Of a DNA stretch of 64,000 bases, positions 26,989 to 35,486 are shown one piece after another. The stretch comes from Brevibacillus choshinensis (GTDB taxonomy: Bacteria > Bacillota > Bacilli > Brevibacillales > Brevibacillaceae). A program made the translations under genes and the position numbers. The notes beneath the pieces were generated by a model. The model did no database searches and was not told the origin of the DNA. It worked only from the letters and a program-made list of their open reading frames with translations. The stretch spans positions 30,001 through 94,000 of the forward strand of contig NZ_CP069127.1 of assembly GCF_016811915.1 (NCBI RefSeq), given 5' to 3'. The first letter of the stretch is position 1, and each line of letters opens with the position of its first letter.

Positions 26989-28731
26989 ATGAGGGTCTTG
27001 CTTTCACGAGTAAAAACCAGCTTTGCTGCTGTTTGTTTCCTATTATTGCTGACGCCCCCGTCATTTGCTGAAGCAGCGACTCACGTAGAAGTAGCGGTTG
27101 ATCAGTTAAATATTCGCAGCACTCCCGGAACCACCACCCAAATCGTCGGAACCGTCACGAAAGCGACCAGACTGCCCATTCTGCAAGCGCAAAAGGAATG
27201 GACACAGGTGAAGCTCTCTAATGGAAAGACGGGTTGGATCAATAATAAGTACGTCAAAATGATTGAGGTACCGCAGATCAAGTATGTCAAAAGCACAGTG
27301 GACATGCTGAATGTTCGGGCAGAACCAAACACCACTTCCCAAATCTTGCAGATTATCGATAAAAATGGCGTATTCTTGCAGATGAAAAAACAAGGGGATT
27401 GGGCACAGATCAAGCTCTCGGACAAAGCAAACGGCTGGGTGAACGCTCGCTTTTTGGCTGAAACGACTGCACCAAAGCCTGCACCAGCACCTACTCCGGC
27501 CGCGACCCCTGCGCCGACACCCAATCCAATTCCCACCCCAGCAGAACCTACCCTCCCAGCTGAAGCAGGAGCAGGAACCGTTGTATTGACGGAAGGGGTC
27601 GATGTGTATACGGCCCCGGACTTTTTGGGCACGGTGATCGGTCAGCTAAGCGGGGGGACTATGGTCAATCAATACGGGTATGCAGATGGTTGGTACACAA
27701 TCAACTTCAACGGGACATATGCCTACATTTATAAACCGATCGTTGCAGAAGGGGCAGGACAGACACTGCCGAGCGAGGTTCCCGTGACGCCTGCACCCGA
27801 TACGGTCCCGGTACCACTGGAGTCCACCATTCGGGTAAGGAATGCCGACACCAATCTGAGAAGCGGCCCCGGAACCAGCTATCCTGTAGTTGGAAATGTT
27901 CAGCCAGGTCAGGTCTTTCCCGTCGTGCAAACCGAAGGAGACTGGTATTTGATTCGGATGCCTGACAGCTCCACTGCATACATCGCCGGCTGGATCGTAG
28001 ATTTGATTCAGCCAGTCACGGGCTCGCCTTTGCCTTCCAATGGAGTGGATCCAACCGGAGTAGGCTACAACAGCGGGATGATCGGAAACGAAACGGTCTA
28101 CATCTACTCGACGCATAACCGTGAGTCGTGGCGAAATGTTGCCCGCAATACGCAGGGAAGCTCCGTAGACGACCCGGAAATCAACATCACGCTGGTCGGG
28201 AAGCGTCTGGGAGAGCTGCTGCAAACCAAAGGCTTTGCGTCTATGGTAAACCAGGATGACTTTGCCCAAAAGCTGGCGGAGCAAAAGAAAAGCTACTCCA
28301 TGTCTTATACGGAATCGTACAAGGCGGTGATGGCTGCTGCGACGACGAGCCCGAATCTGAAATACATCTTTGATATTCACCGTGACAGCGACGAGCCCCG
28401 CAGCAAAGTGGCACTGACGTTGAACGGGAAGACGTACTCGCGGATTTTGTTTGTCATTGGGACAGCCAATCCGACCTATCTGGAAAACAAGAAGCTGGCG
28501 GAAGCTCTCCATGCCAGGCTCGAAGCAGCTTATCCCGGCTTGTCCCGCGGCGTGATTCTGAAAGGCAAGAACGAAGGAAACGGCGTTTACAACCAGTCTG
28601 TCTCTGAGGGAAGCCTGCTTCTGGAGTTTGGTGGAACCAACAATACGCTAGAGGAGTGCTATAATACAGCAGAGGCCTTTGCAGACGTGTTTACCAACTA
28701 TATGCTGGAAGGACAAATTGCGTTTAAGTAA
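26989..28731 (+). CDS. Secreted SH3 / SpoIIP-type cell-wall hydrolase
   Basis: 580 residues. ATG 26989 after GGAAGAGGAGGGGA gives a clear signal peptide (FLLLLTPPSFAEA). Several SH3b domains follow (about residues 30-90, 95-155, 190-250, 280-345) with RSTPGT, VRAEPNTTSQI and RSGPGTSYPVVG. A Pro-Ala-Thr linker separates the second and third. The C-terminal third is a SpoIIP domain (VYIYSTHNRESW, FDIHRDSDEPR, SLLLEFGGTNNT) with amidase/endopeptidase catalytic residues. Classical SpoIIP is a membrane-anchored sporulation enzyme; here the SH3 array suggests wall binding. Two leader RNAs with terminators precede it. Confidence 0.9.
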   Translation: MRVLLSRVKTSFAAVCFLLLLTPPSFAEAATHVEVAVDQLNIRSTPGTTTQIVGTVTKATRLPILQAQKEWTQVKLSNGKTGWINNKYVKMIEVPQIKYVKSTVDMLNVRAEPNTTSQILQIIDKNGVFLQMKKQGDWAQIKLSDKANGWVNARFLAETTAPKPAPAPTPAATPAPTPNPIPTPAEPTLPAEAGAGTVVLTEGVDVYTAPDFLGTVIGQLSGGTMVNQYGYADGWYTINFNGTYAYIYKPIVAEGAGQTLPSEVPVTPAPDTVPVPLESTIRVRNADTNLRSGPGTSYPVVGNVQPGQVFPVVQTEGDWYLIRMPDSSTAYIAGWIVDLIQPVTGSPLPSNGVDPTGVGYNSGMIGNETVYIYSTHNRESWRNVARNTQGSSVDDPEINITLVGKRLGELLQTKGFASMVNQDDFAQKLAEQKKSYSMSYTESYKAVMAAATTSPNLKYIFDIHRDSDEPRSKVALTLNGKTYSRILFVIGTANPTYLENKKLAEALHARLEAAYPGLSRGVILKGKNEGNGVYNQSVSEGSLLLEFGGTNNTLEECYNTAEAFADVFTNYMLEGQIAFK

Positions 28732-28735
28732 GAAC

Positions 28736-28782
28736 CAGCACGATTCCATTCGCCGATCAAGCGGGGGAATCGTGTTTTTTCC
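28736..28782 (+). terminator. Terminator after the hydrolase
   Basis: CACGATTCC/GGAATCGTG stem with T6 tail. Confidence 0.85.
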
Positions 28783-28809
28783 TATCACTTCGGCCACGAG
28801 GAGGTCTGC

Positions 28810-29700
28810 ATGTCAACGAATCATCACGATCTAGAACCTGTTCCGAGTGGAAGTCGGCACCATTTGCAAGGTGACTGCGAAAGCTGCTTTGGTTTATGCT
28901 GTGTCGCACTTCCCTTCGCGTCATCATCCGATTTCGCCGTCAACAAAGAGGGAGGTCAGCCCTGTCGCAACTTGCTAGCTGACTTTCGATGCGGAGTCCA
29001 TACGACACTCAGAGATATTGGCTTTCGTGGCTGTACCGTGTATGACTGTTTTGGTGCGGGACAAAAGGTTTCCCAAAGCACGTACGAGGGACGGGATTGG
29101 CGCCAGCATCCACAGTCAGCGAAGGAAATGTTTGAAGTGTTCCCCATCATGTGGCAGCTTCATGAGCTGCTCTGGTATTTGACAGAGGCACTGGCACGGA
29201 AAGAAGCAGCCTCGATACACGGCGCTCTCAAAGAATTCCTTGAAGAGACGAAAAAGCTCACGGACCAAAGTCCGGAAGCTCTCCTGAAGCTGGATACGGC
29301 TGCGCATCGAGCAAAAGTAAATGAACTGCTTTTGAAGACGAGCGAGCTCGTGCGGGCGAAAGCGGAGAATCAGCAAAAAGGAAAAAAGAAGGCGTACGGC
29401 AGAGGAGCGGATCTCATCGGTGCCAAGCTCAAGGGGGCAGACCTTCGAGGGGCCAATCTGAGAGGAGCGTACCTGATTGCAGCAGACCTTCGAGATGCGG
29501 ATCTGAGAATGGCCGATCTGATCGGCGCAGATTGCAGGGATACGGATTTGCGAGGGGCGGATTTGACAGACTGCCTGTTTTTGACGCAAACCCAGCTGAA
29601 TGCTGCAAAGGGGATGCTCGTACAAAGCTGCCCCATCGTTCATGCGCCCGCCTCACTGGTCCTGAAAAACCCTTATCCTGATGTGCACCCCTTAAAGTAG
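28810..29700 (+). CDS. Pentapeptide-repeat protein with Cys-rich N-terminus
   Basis: 296 residues, GAGGAGG before the ATG. The N-terminus has a cysteine cluster (CESCFGLCC, CRNL, CGVH, CTVYDC), perhaps metal-binding. A helical middle part follows. The C-terminus (about residues 200-265) has tandem A(D/N)LxG pentapeptides (GADLIGAKLKGADLRGANLR...), which form a right-handed beta helix. The last five residues (VHPLK) and the stop are supplied by the end of the IS element inserted here, so the native C-terminus is altered by a few residues. Confidence 0.85.
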   Translation: MSTNHHDLEPVPSGSRHHLQGDCESCFGLCCVALPFASSSDFAVNKEGGQPCRNLLADFRCGVHTTLRDIGFRGCTVYDCFGAGQKVSQSTYEGRDWRQHPQSAKEMFEVFPIMWQLHELLWYLTEALARKEAASIHGALKEFLEETKKLTDQSPEALLKLDTAAHRAKVNELLLKTSELVRAKAENQQKGKKKAYGRGADLIGAKLKGADLRGANLRGAYLIAADLRDADLRMADLIGADCRDTDLRGADLTDCLFLTQTQLNAAKGMLVQSCPIVHAPASLVLKNPYPDVHPLK

Positions 29701-29753
29701 ACATTGGAAAAACCCCTACGGTTTACCGATGAAAACTTTAGGGGTGCATTTTT

Positions 29754-30080
29754 ATGCCAGCAAAGAAAGGCCAAAAGTTTAAACATTATTGTGAAGAGCT
29801 AAAGTTGCAGGCGGTTCAGATGAAATTAGATGGTGTTTCCCATCGAGAAATAGCAGAGAAGTTACATATCCATGATGAAGGACGAATTAAGATTTGGATG
29901 CGGAAGTATAAGAAACTCGGAGAGTTTGGGCTTCTGGATCAACGTGGCCGCCGTAAGGAATACATCGATTCGAACCGATATCTGGAGAAGTTAGAGAGGG
30001 AAAATAAGATGCTAAAAAAGTGTTTGGAAATCTGGATGCAGGAGGTGCAGTCCATAAGTATGCAACGATCAAACAAGTAG
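29754..30080 (+). CDS. IS3-family transposase OrfA
   Basis: 108 residues. The helix-turn-helix (YCEELKLQAVQMKLDGVSHREIAEKLHI) binds the IS ends, and a leucine-zipper-like helix follows (YLEKLERENKMLKKCLEI). A slippery A-AAA-AAG at 30014-30020, with in-frame AAA AAG codons, allows a -1 shift into OrfB. The shift would give an OrfAB fusion of about 383 residues, the active transposase in this family. Confidence 0.9.
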   Translation: MPAKKGQKFKHYCEELKLQAVQMKLDGVSHREIAEKLHIHDEGRIKIWMRKYKKLGEFGLLDQRGRRKEYIDSNRYLEKLERENKMLKKCLEIWMQEVQSISMQRSNK

Positions 30081-30904
30081 CTGGTGAATATACCATAAGT
30101 GAACTTTGCAAGTTGTTTAGAGTCTCAAGAAGTGGATACTATGCTTACCTAAAACGACAAGTAACGGATAGGAACAAGCCCGTAAAAGACTTCATCCAGG
30201 CAGTGTATAGGAAGTATGACGGAAAATATGGATATAGACAAACTCAACTATTTCTCCTGCAAGATTGCGGGGTGTGGGTCAATCATAAGAAGGTACTTCG
30301 ACTAATGCAAGAAATGGGACTTCGTTCTCGAATTCGCCGCAAATATCGAAGTCATTATGTTTCGTCTGTAGGGAGACGAGTTGCCGAGAATGCCCTACAA
30401 CGTGATTTCAAAGCATGTGCACCGAATCAAAAATGGGTAACGGATATCACACAATATCGTGTTGCGGATACTTGGCTCTACCTATCTGCTATTAAGGATT
30501 TGTTTAATAACGAGATTGTAGCCTACCACATGGGAGTTCGTAACGACAATGAACTGGTCCTGCGGACCTTTGAGAAAGCTTTTGAAAAAACGAAAGACGT
30601 GACTGGACTGATCGTTCACAGCGATCAAGGATTCCAGTACACGTCCTACGCTTACCACGACATGCTGCCGAAGGTTGGCGCCCAAATCAGCATGTCTCGG
30701 AGAGGCAATTGTTATGATAACGCCTCGATGGAGAGCTTCTTCTCGCATCTCAAAACGGAAGGGCTCTACCCCTATGATATCCGAAGTGTAGATGAGGCAC
30801 AAAGGCGAATTGAAGAATATATTCAATTCTACAATCAAAGTCGACCACAACGAAGATTAAAAAAGCTGACGCCTGTTGAATTCAGACGTCAGCTGTCGGC
30901 CTAG
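30020..30904 (+). CDS. IS3-family transposase OrfB (DDE domain)
   Basis: 294 residues as an open frame from GTG 30020, normally made as an OrfAB fusion by -1 frameshifting. The DDE integrase core is complete: WVTDITQYRV (first Asp), VHSDQGFQYTS (second Asp) and NCYDNASMESFFSHLKTE (Glu). The HTH_21 region (FRVSRSGYYAYLKR) precedes it. Looks intact, so the IS may be mobile. Confidence 0.92.
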   Translation: MFGNLDAGGAVHKYATIKQVAGEYTISELCKLFRVSRSGYYAYLKRQVTDRNKPVKDFIQAVYRKYDGKYGYRQTQLFLLQDCGVWVNHKKVLRLMQEMGLRSRIRRKYRSHYVSSVGRRVAENALQRDFKACAPNQKWVTDITQYRVADTWLYLSAIKDLFNNEIVAYHMGVRNDNELVLRTFEKAFEKTKDVTGLIVHSDQGFQYTSYAYHDMLPKVGAQISMSRRGNCYDNASMESFFSHLKTEGLYPYDIRSVDEAQRRIEEYIQFYNQSRPQRRLKKLTPVEFRRQLSA

Positions 30905-31031
30905 CGACCGGGGTTTTTCATACTGTCCACTAAATGGGGTCTTGACCAGGTCTTGACCATCCTGCATAAGGGTTTTTTCTTTTTCCCCTATTGAAGGCAA
31001 TTCATTACCTATGTTATTATTTTGTTTGCTG

Positions 31032-31045
31032 TAACATATATGTTA
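31032..31045. promoter_or_regulatory. Probable MarR operator
   Basis: A perfect 14-bp palindrome TAACATATATGTTA lies 34 bp before the marR-type gene, a typical autoregulatory site for this family. Confidence 0.6.
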
Positions 31046-31078
31046 TGACATGTAATTTTCAAAGAAGGGGGGAGCACT

Positions 31079-31504
31079 TTGAAACTTGATGATGCGGTAG
31101 GGTTTTTGATCAATAATACGGGCCGCAGCATGACTCGTTATTTGACCAGTGCATTCAATCATTTGGACGTCACGACTGAGCAGTGGTCGGTATTAAAATG
31201 CCTGGAGGAAGAAGATGGCCTCGCTATCAAGGAGCTGAGCAAAAGGGTAGGAAAAGACCAGGCGAATGTCACCAGAATATCCGATTTGCTGGAACGGAAG
31301 GGATACTTGGTGAGAAAGCCAAACCCGGAGGACAAGCGCTCCTCGTTGGTCTGCTTGACGGAAGCGGGGAGAGAGATGACGAATGAGCTGATCCCGATTG
31401 ACGAGAAAGTCCATGAGGTCGCGCTAAGCGGTATATCGGAGGAGGAAATTTCGTTTCTGAAGCAATTGCTGGCAAAGATTAGAGAGAATGTAAGCGCCGA
31501 GTAG
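31079..31504 (+). CDS. MarR-family transcriptional regulator
   Basis: 141 residues, TTG start with AAGGGGGGAGC upstream. The winged HTH reads LAIKELSKRVGKDQANVTRISDLLERKGYLVRKPNPEDKRSSLVCLTEAGR, including the D-x-R-S wing motif. It should repress itself and the MFS transporter encoded 34 nt downstream, with relief by a small ligand, through the palindrome at 31032. Confidence 0.92.
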   Translation: MKLDDAVGFLINNTGRSMTRYLTSAFNHLDVTTEQWSVLKCLEEEDGLAIKELSKRVGKDQANVTRISDLLERKGYLVRKPNPEDKRSSLVCLTEAGREMTNELIPIDEKVHEVALSGISEEEISFLKQLLAKIRENVSAE

Positions 31505-31538
31505 AGAGAAGGGCGCGGAGTGGATAGGAGAGATTCAT

Positions 31539-32747
31539 TTGCATAAACAGCCCCTATGGACCAGGGACTTCATCAAGATTTGTTTGAGCAGCTTGTTTTT
31601 GTTTATGACGTATTATGCCCTCGTCGCGACGCTGCCGATCTATATCATGGATACGCTGCGCGGCGGTGAACAGGAAGTGGGCCTGACTTTGACTGCCTTT
31701 ATCATTGCAGCGGTCATCGCTCGACCCATTGCCGGGAAATCGGTGGACGAGCTGGGCAAGAAAAAAGTAGCCGTTCTAGCTTCCGCTTTGTTCATGCTTT
31801 CCACGTTTTCATATGTGGGGGTATTCAGCTTCTTTTTTCTGTTGGCCCTACGATTTGTTCACGGACTCAGCTTTGGATTTGCGACTACGGCGATGGCAGC
31901 GATTGCCACCGACCTCGTCCCCGAAGAGCGCAAAGGGGAAGGGATCGGCTACTATGCACTGTTTATGAATTTGGCGATGGTCATCGGTCCTTTTGTAGGG
32001 CTGCTGATCATGAACAAGTACAGCTTCTCTGTTTTATGTATCCTGATTTCGGCTTTTGCCATCATCTCCTTTGCTTGTGGAGGGTTGACCAAAGTGCAGG
32101 AAGCCCAGGCAGCCGTAAAGACGAGAGCAACTCAAAAGCTTCATTGGAGAAGCTTCATCGAGCCAGGTGCCATGCCCATCTCGCTGACAGCTGCTCTCAT
32201 GTCCTTTGCCTACAGTGGACTTTTATCCTTTATCCCCGTCTACGCCAAGAATATTGGAGCATCTGAGGTATCGAGCTATTTCTTTGTCATTTATGCAATC
32301 ATGATCGTTCTGTCGCGGCCTTTTACCGGAAAGCTGTTTGACCGGATGGGAGAGCATGTCGTCATTTACCCGAGCATCATTTTGTATGCGATCGGACTGG
32401 TATTGCTGAGCCTGGCACAAGGTCCTGTCCTGTTCCTCATTGCCAGCGCCGTCATTGGCCTGGGCTACGGAAGCGTGTTTCCCAGCTTTCAGGCGATCGC
32501 CCTCAAGTCTGCGCCGGCAGAACGGAGAGGACTTGCGACGGGCACCTATTACTTGTTGTTTGATCTAGGTATGGGTATCGGATCGTTTGTACTGGGGATT
32601 CTGGCGTCCGCCATGAGTTTTAGCTCGATGTACATGATCTCTGCGTGGATCGTTGCGTTTGCAGGAGTGGTGTATTACAGCCTGTATCATCGGGCCACAA
32701 TCAAAAAGCACCGCAGGGAAAGCGAGCGTCTGCAGCTTTCCGAGTAA
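31539..32747 (+). CDS. MFS transporter (drug-efflux type)
   Basis: 402 residues with twelve predicted membrane spans. TTG start at 31539 after GGATAGGAGAG. The major-facilitator loop motif GKSVDELGKKKV lies between helices 2 and 3 and its mirror GKLFDRMGEHV in the second half. The pairing with marR suggests regulated efflux of a toxic compound; the substrate is unknown. Confidence 0.9.
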   Translation: MHKQPLWTRDFIKICLSSLFLFMTYYALVATLPIYIMDTLRGGEQEVGLTLTAFIIAAVIARPIAGKSVDELGKKKVAVLASALFMLSTFSYVGVFSFFFLLALRFVHGLSFGFATTAMAAIATDLVPEERKGEGIGYYALFMNLAMVIGPFVGLLIMNKYSFSVLCILISAFAIISFACGGLTKVQEAQAAVKTRATQKLHWRSFIEPGAMPISLTAALMSFAYSGLLSFIPVYAKNIGASEVSSYFFVIYAIMIVLSRPFTGKLFDRMGEHVVIYPSIILYAIGLVLLSLAQGPVLFLIASAVIGLGYGSVFPSFQAIALKSAPAERRGLATGTYYLLFDLGMGIGSFVLGILASAMSFSSMYMISAWIVAFAGVVYYSLYHRATIKKHRRESERLQLSE

Positions 32748-32751
32748 GAAG

Positions 32752-32840
32752 TGGAGGGTCCTACCAATATCAAGGTAGGGCCCATTCTCATGTAAAAAAG
32801 CGCCCGCCACCACACGAGTGCGGCTTTGAGCGCTTTTGAG
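32752..32840. terminator. Terminators between convergent mfs and doxX genes
   Basis: GGGTCCTACC/GGTAGGGCCC is followed by a second hairpin with arms AAAAAGCGC/GCGCTTTT (32795-32838). The second can stop transcription from either side. Confidence 0.7.
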
Positions 32841-32844
32841 AAGA

Positions 32845-33255
32845 TTACGCGTTTTTCTTTTGGCCAAAGAGTGCACCGTCCAAACTCAATTTGGAGCTGC
32901 CGCTGATCGCCAGAGAAAGCGTCATAGCCAGCAGAGCCAAATCCAGCTCGTATCCGGCGCCTGCTTGACCGCTCAAGAATCCAATGGACAGTTTCGCTGT
33001 AAAAATAGCACCTACCATGATGATGACCATAACCGCTGAAAACAGCCGTGTACCCAATCCCAAAATCAAGGCAATGCCACCGATGAGTTCAAGGAAAGAG
33101 ACAAAGTATGCGATAAAGGCAGGAAGCCCCATGGTGCCAAAGAATCCGGCTACATTCCCCAAGCCCATTTGGAACTTGTCAATTCCGTGGATGAGGAATG
33201 TAAGACCAGCAATCACACGCAAAACAAGTGCGCTCCATTCAAAACGTGTAGACAT
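32845..33255 (-). CDS. DoxX-family membrane protein
   Basis: 136 residues with four membrane spans. ATG 33255 has GGAGG 9 nt upstream; the frame is open further 5' without a site. FLIHGIDKFQMG and FLELIGGIALILGLGTRLFS are typical of DoxX/CatD proteins, which are linked to thiol and quinone stress. It is divergent from the HxlR regulator gene, with a palindromic operator between them. Confidence 0.85.
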   Translation of the reverse strand: MSTRFEWSALVLRVIAGLTFLIHGIDKFQMGLGNVAGFFGTMGLPAFIAYFVSFLELIGGIALILGLGTRLFSAVMVIIMVGAIFTAKLSIGFLSGQAGAGYELDLALLAMTLSLAISGSSKLSLDGALFGQKKNA

Positions 33256-33286
33256 GAAAAAATACCTCCGAGATGAAATTTTATTT

Positions 33287-33301
33287 AGTAACAAGATTAC
33301 T
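33287..33301. promoter_or_regulatory. HxlR-type operator between doxX and hxlR
   Basis: AGTAA-CAAGA-TTACT is a 15-bp inverted repeat 32 bp upstream of the doxX start. It resembles the operators of YodB-like HxlR proteins. Confidence 0.5.
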
Positions 33302-33436
33302 TTTCGTTAGTTAGTGTATAATAATAAATGAAACGAGTCAATGGTGGATATTGTACACAAACTGTCTACGTTCGATCATTCTTTTTGAAGGAACAGCAAA
33401 ACAGCGTTATACTAGAAGGAGAATGAGGTGATTCCT

Positions 33437-33799
33437 ATGAAACAGTCCTCTCTCTGTCCGCGGTTTGAAAAAGGCATGCAGCTATTGGGGAAACGCTGGA
33501 CAGGGCTCATCTTATATCAGTTGCTTGCGGGACCACAGCGTTTTTGTGCACTGGAAGGTGCCCTGCCTGTGAGCGGAAGGCTGCTTTCTGAGCGATTGAA
33601 AGATCTGGAGAAGGAAGGCCTTGTGCACCGGCAAGTATTTACGGATTCTGCTCCGGTTCGCGTAGAGTATTCCCTGACGGAAATGGGGCTCGCTCTGGAA
33701 CCCGTACTGAAGGGCATTGAAAATTGGGCGCAGACATGGATCGAATTGGATGCGGATGAACCGATAGGCTGTTGCGAAGAAAAAAGCTGTGATGAATAA
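33437..33799 (+). CDS. HxlR-family transcriptional regulator
   Basis: 120 residues, ATG 33437 with GAGGTG 6 nt upstream (GTG 33428 is an in-frame alternative). It has the HxlR winged HTH (LLGKRWTGLILYQLLAGPQRFCALEGALPVSGRLLSERLKDLEKEGLV). A Cys near the N-terminus (LCPRFEKG) is where YodB-like proteins sense thiol-reactive compounds. Two more Cys groups are at the C-terminus (GCCEEKSC). It probably controls the divergent doxX gene. Confidence 0.88.
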   Translation: MKQSSLCPRFEKGMQLLGKRWTGLILYQLLAGPQRFCALEGALPVSGRLLSERLKDLEKEGLVHRQVFTDSAPVRVEYSLTEMGLALEPVLKGIENWAQTWIELDADEPIGCCEEKSCDE

Positions 33800-33839
33800 G
33801 AAAAAGCGCCGGGGATAACTACCCGACGCGTTACAAAAT

Positions 33840-33878
33840 GAGCCCGGAACGGACGAACCGTTACCGGGCAGTTTTATG
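33840..33878. terminator. Terminator between hxlR and nagE
   Basis: GCCCGG-A-ACGG/ACCGT-T-ACCGGGC hairpin with T-rich sequence on both strands, between convergent genes. Confidence 0.75.
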
Positions 33879-33884
33879 TTTTGC

Positions 33885-35324
33885 TTACAGTTTTGTGATC
33901 TCGTCCTTCAGCAGCTCGGATTGCGTACCGAAAACTACTTGCACGCTGCCTTGACCGAGCTTCATGACACCGGCAGCACCGAGATCCTTCAGTCCTTTTT
34001 CATTCACGACCTTGTCGTCTTTGAGAACGAGACGCAGGCGAGTGATGCACGCGTCGACATTGACGATGTTTTCTTTGCCCCCGATGAGGGTCAGCACTTT
34101 TTGTGCTTTTTCCTGCATGGTGTTGGTACCTCCAGTTGTGCTGACTTCCACGTCATCGTCTTCACGTCCAGGCGTCTTGATGTTCATTTTCACGATCAAG
34201 ATGCGGAACAGGAAGTAGTAAACGACTGCGAATGCCAAACCGATCGGAATGATCAGCCATGCATTGGTGGAAAGCGGGAAGTTGAGACCGTAGTCGATCA
34301 AACCGGCCGAGAAACCAAAGCCGTGTTTGATGCCCATCGCCGTTACAATATAACCGGAAACCCCTGTCAGGATGGCGTGGATCACGTACAGCAGAGGTGC
34401 GGCAAACATGAAGGCAAACTCCAGCGGCTCCGTAATCCCTGTAAGGAACGATGCGAGAGCCGTACCGATAAAGACAGAAGCGATCGCTTTGCGTTTTTCC
34501 GGCTTCGCTGTGTGGATGATAGCGAAAGCGGCTGCAGGCAGAGCGAACATCATGATCGGGAAGAAGCCTGTCATAAACATACCAGCGGATTTGTCGCCCG
34601 CGAAGAAACGATTCAGGTCTCCGTGGACGACTTTTCCCGCTGCATCGGTAAAGTCACCGATCTGGAACCAGGCAATGGCATTGAGCACGTGATGCAAACC
34701 AAATGGGATGAGCAAGCGGTTGAAGAAGCCGAACAAACCGGCACCCAGCGCACCCAGACCTACGATCCAGTTACCCATGCTGGTCAGAGCGTCTTGGATC
34801 GGACCCCAAACGATACCGAACAGCAACCCGATGATAACCATGCTAAGCGAAGTGATGATTGGAACGAAGCGTTTCCCCCCGAAGAAGCCTAGCCATTCAG
34901 GAAGCTTGATGTTGTGATAACGGTTGTAGCAGTAAGCAGCAACCCCACCAGCGAGGATACCTCCGAGCACACCCATGTTCAGTTTTGCTTCATCTGCGAT
35001 GAACGGCATGGCAGCCGGTACTTTGGAAAGCACGGCAGTCAGCACCATGTAGGCGATCACAGCAGCCAAGGCGGCTACAGCGTCTCCTGCCAGACCGATT
35101 GCAACACCGACGGCGAAAATCAACGATAAGTTATCAAAAATAGCAGATCCGCCAGCGAGCAGGAAAGGCGCGATGTACTGATTCAGGAAACCACCAACAG
35201 CTGATCCCAGGTGAAACTCGGTTTCGTAGTTGATGGCACCGAAGCGGAGCAAAAGCGCTGCGGCCGGCAACGTGGCGACTGGGAGCATCAAGGCTTTCCC
35301 AATCTTTTGCAGAAAGGCGAGCAT
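33885..35324 (-). CDS. nagE: PTS transporter EIICB, N-acetylglucosamine type
   Basis: 479 residues. The EIIC domain (about 1-385, ten hydrophobic segments) resembles NagE throughout: GKALMLPVATLPAAALLLRFG, FFGGKRFVPI, GLHHVLNAIAWFQIGDFTDAAG, NRFFAGDKSAGMFMTGFFPIMMFALP and GITEPLEFAFMFAAPLLY. The EIIB domain (about 400-479) has the phosphocysteine in VDACITRLRL. The EIIA domain found in E. coli NagE is absent; a separate EIIA gene lies in the same cluster. AAGGAGG precedes the ATG. A cre site lies 120 bp upstream. Glucose specificity is less likely from sequence. Confidence 0.9.
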   Translation of the reverse strand: MLAFLQKIGKALMLPVATLPAAALLLRFGAINYETEFHLGSAVGGFLNQYIAPFLLAGGSAIFDNLSLIFAVGVAIGLAGDAVAALAAVIAYMVLTAVLSKVPAAMPFIADEAKLNMGVLGGILAGGVAAYCYNRYHNIKLPEWLGFFGGKRFVPIITSLSMVIIGLLFGIVWGPIQDALTSMGNWIVGLGALGAGLFGFFNRLLIPFGLHHVLNAIAWFQIGDFTDAAGKVVHGDLNRFFAGDKSAGMFMTGFFPIMMFALPAAAFAIIHTAKPEKRKAIASVFIGTALASFLTGITEPLEFAFMFAAPLLYVIHAILTGVSGYIVTAMGIKHGFGFSAGLIDYGLNFPLSTNAWLIIPIGLAFAVVYYFLFRILIVKMNIKTPGREDDDVEVSTTGGTNTMQEKAQKVLTLIGGKENIVNVDACITRLRLVLKDDKVVNEKGLKDLGAAGVMKLGQGSVQVVFGTQSELLKDEITKL

Positions 35325-35445
35325 AAGAAAAACCTCCTTGGAATGAGATGTATATCAGCAAGTCTTTCTCCGGATGAGATGCAACGGATGAGAGCACGAG
35401 GAATGGCCCGGAGTGGACTATTCTGATCAAGATTGATGAAAGGGA

Positions 35446-35459
35446 TGAAATCGCTTACA
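35446..35459. promoter_or_regulatory. cre site (CcpA box) upstream of nagE
   Basis: TGAAATCGCTTACA matches the TGWNANCGNTNWCA consensus at every position when read on the minus strand (TGTAAGCGATTTCA). It lies between ptsI and nagE, suggesting catabolite control of the transporter. Confidence 0.65.
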
Positions 35460-35486
35460 ACACAGGAGAGAAGAGCAACAAAACAG

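Larger units (their letters stand above)
29684..30942 (+). mobile_element. IS3-family insertion sequence (IS150-like)
   Basis: Two overlapping transposase frames lie between imperfect inverted repeats. The left end AGTAGACATTGGAAAAACCCC (29696-29716, 21 bases of which the last nine match best) corresponds to the complement of the right end near 30910-30931 (AGTGGACAG..GAAAAACCCC). Matching ACCCC blocks further out suggest true ends near 29684 and 30942. The exact target duplication is unclear. Flanks AACCCTTAT and ATAAGGGTTTTTT show that it split a terminator hairpin. Confidence 0.85.

Noticed and set aside
33876..34892. A 338-codon open frame on the plus strand
   Set aside because: It lies antisense to the whole EIICB gene, has no ribosome site and a low-complexity composition typical of a complementary-frame shadow.
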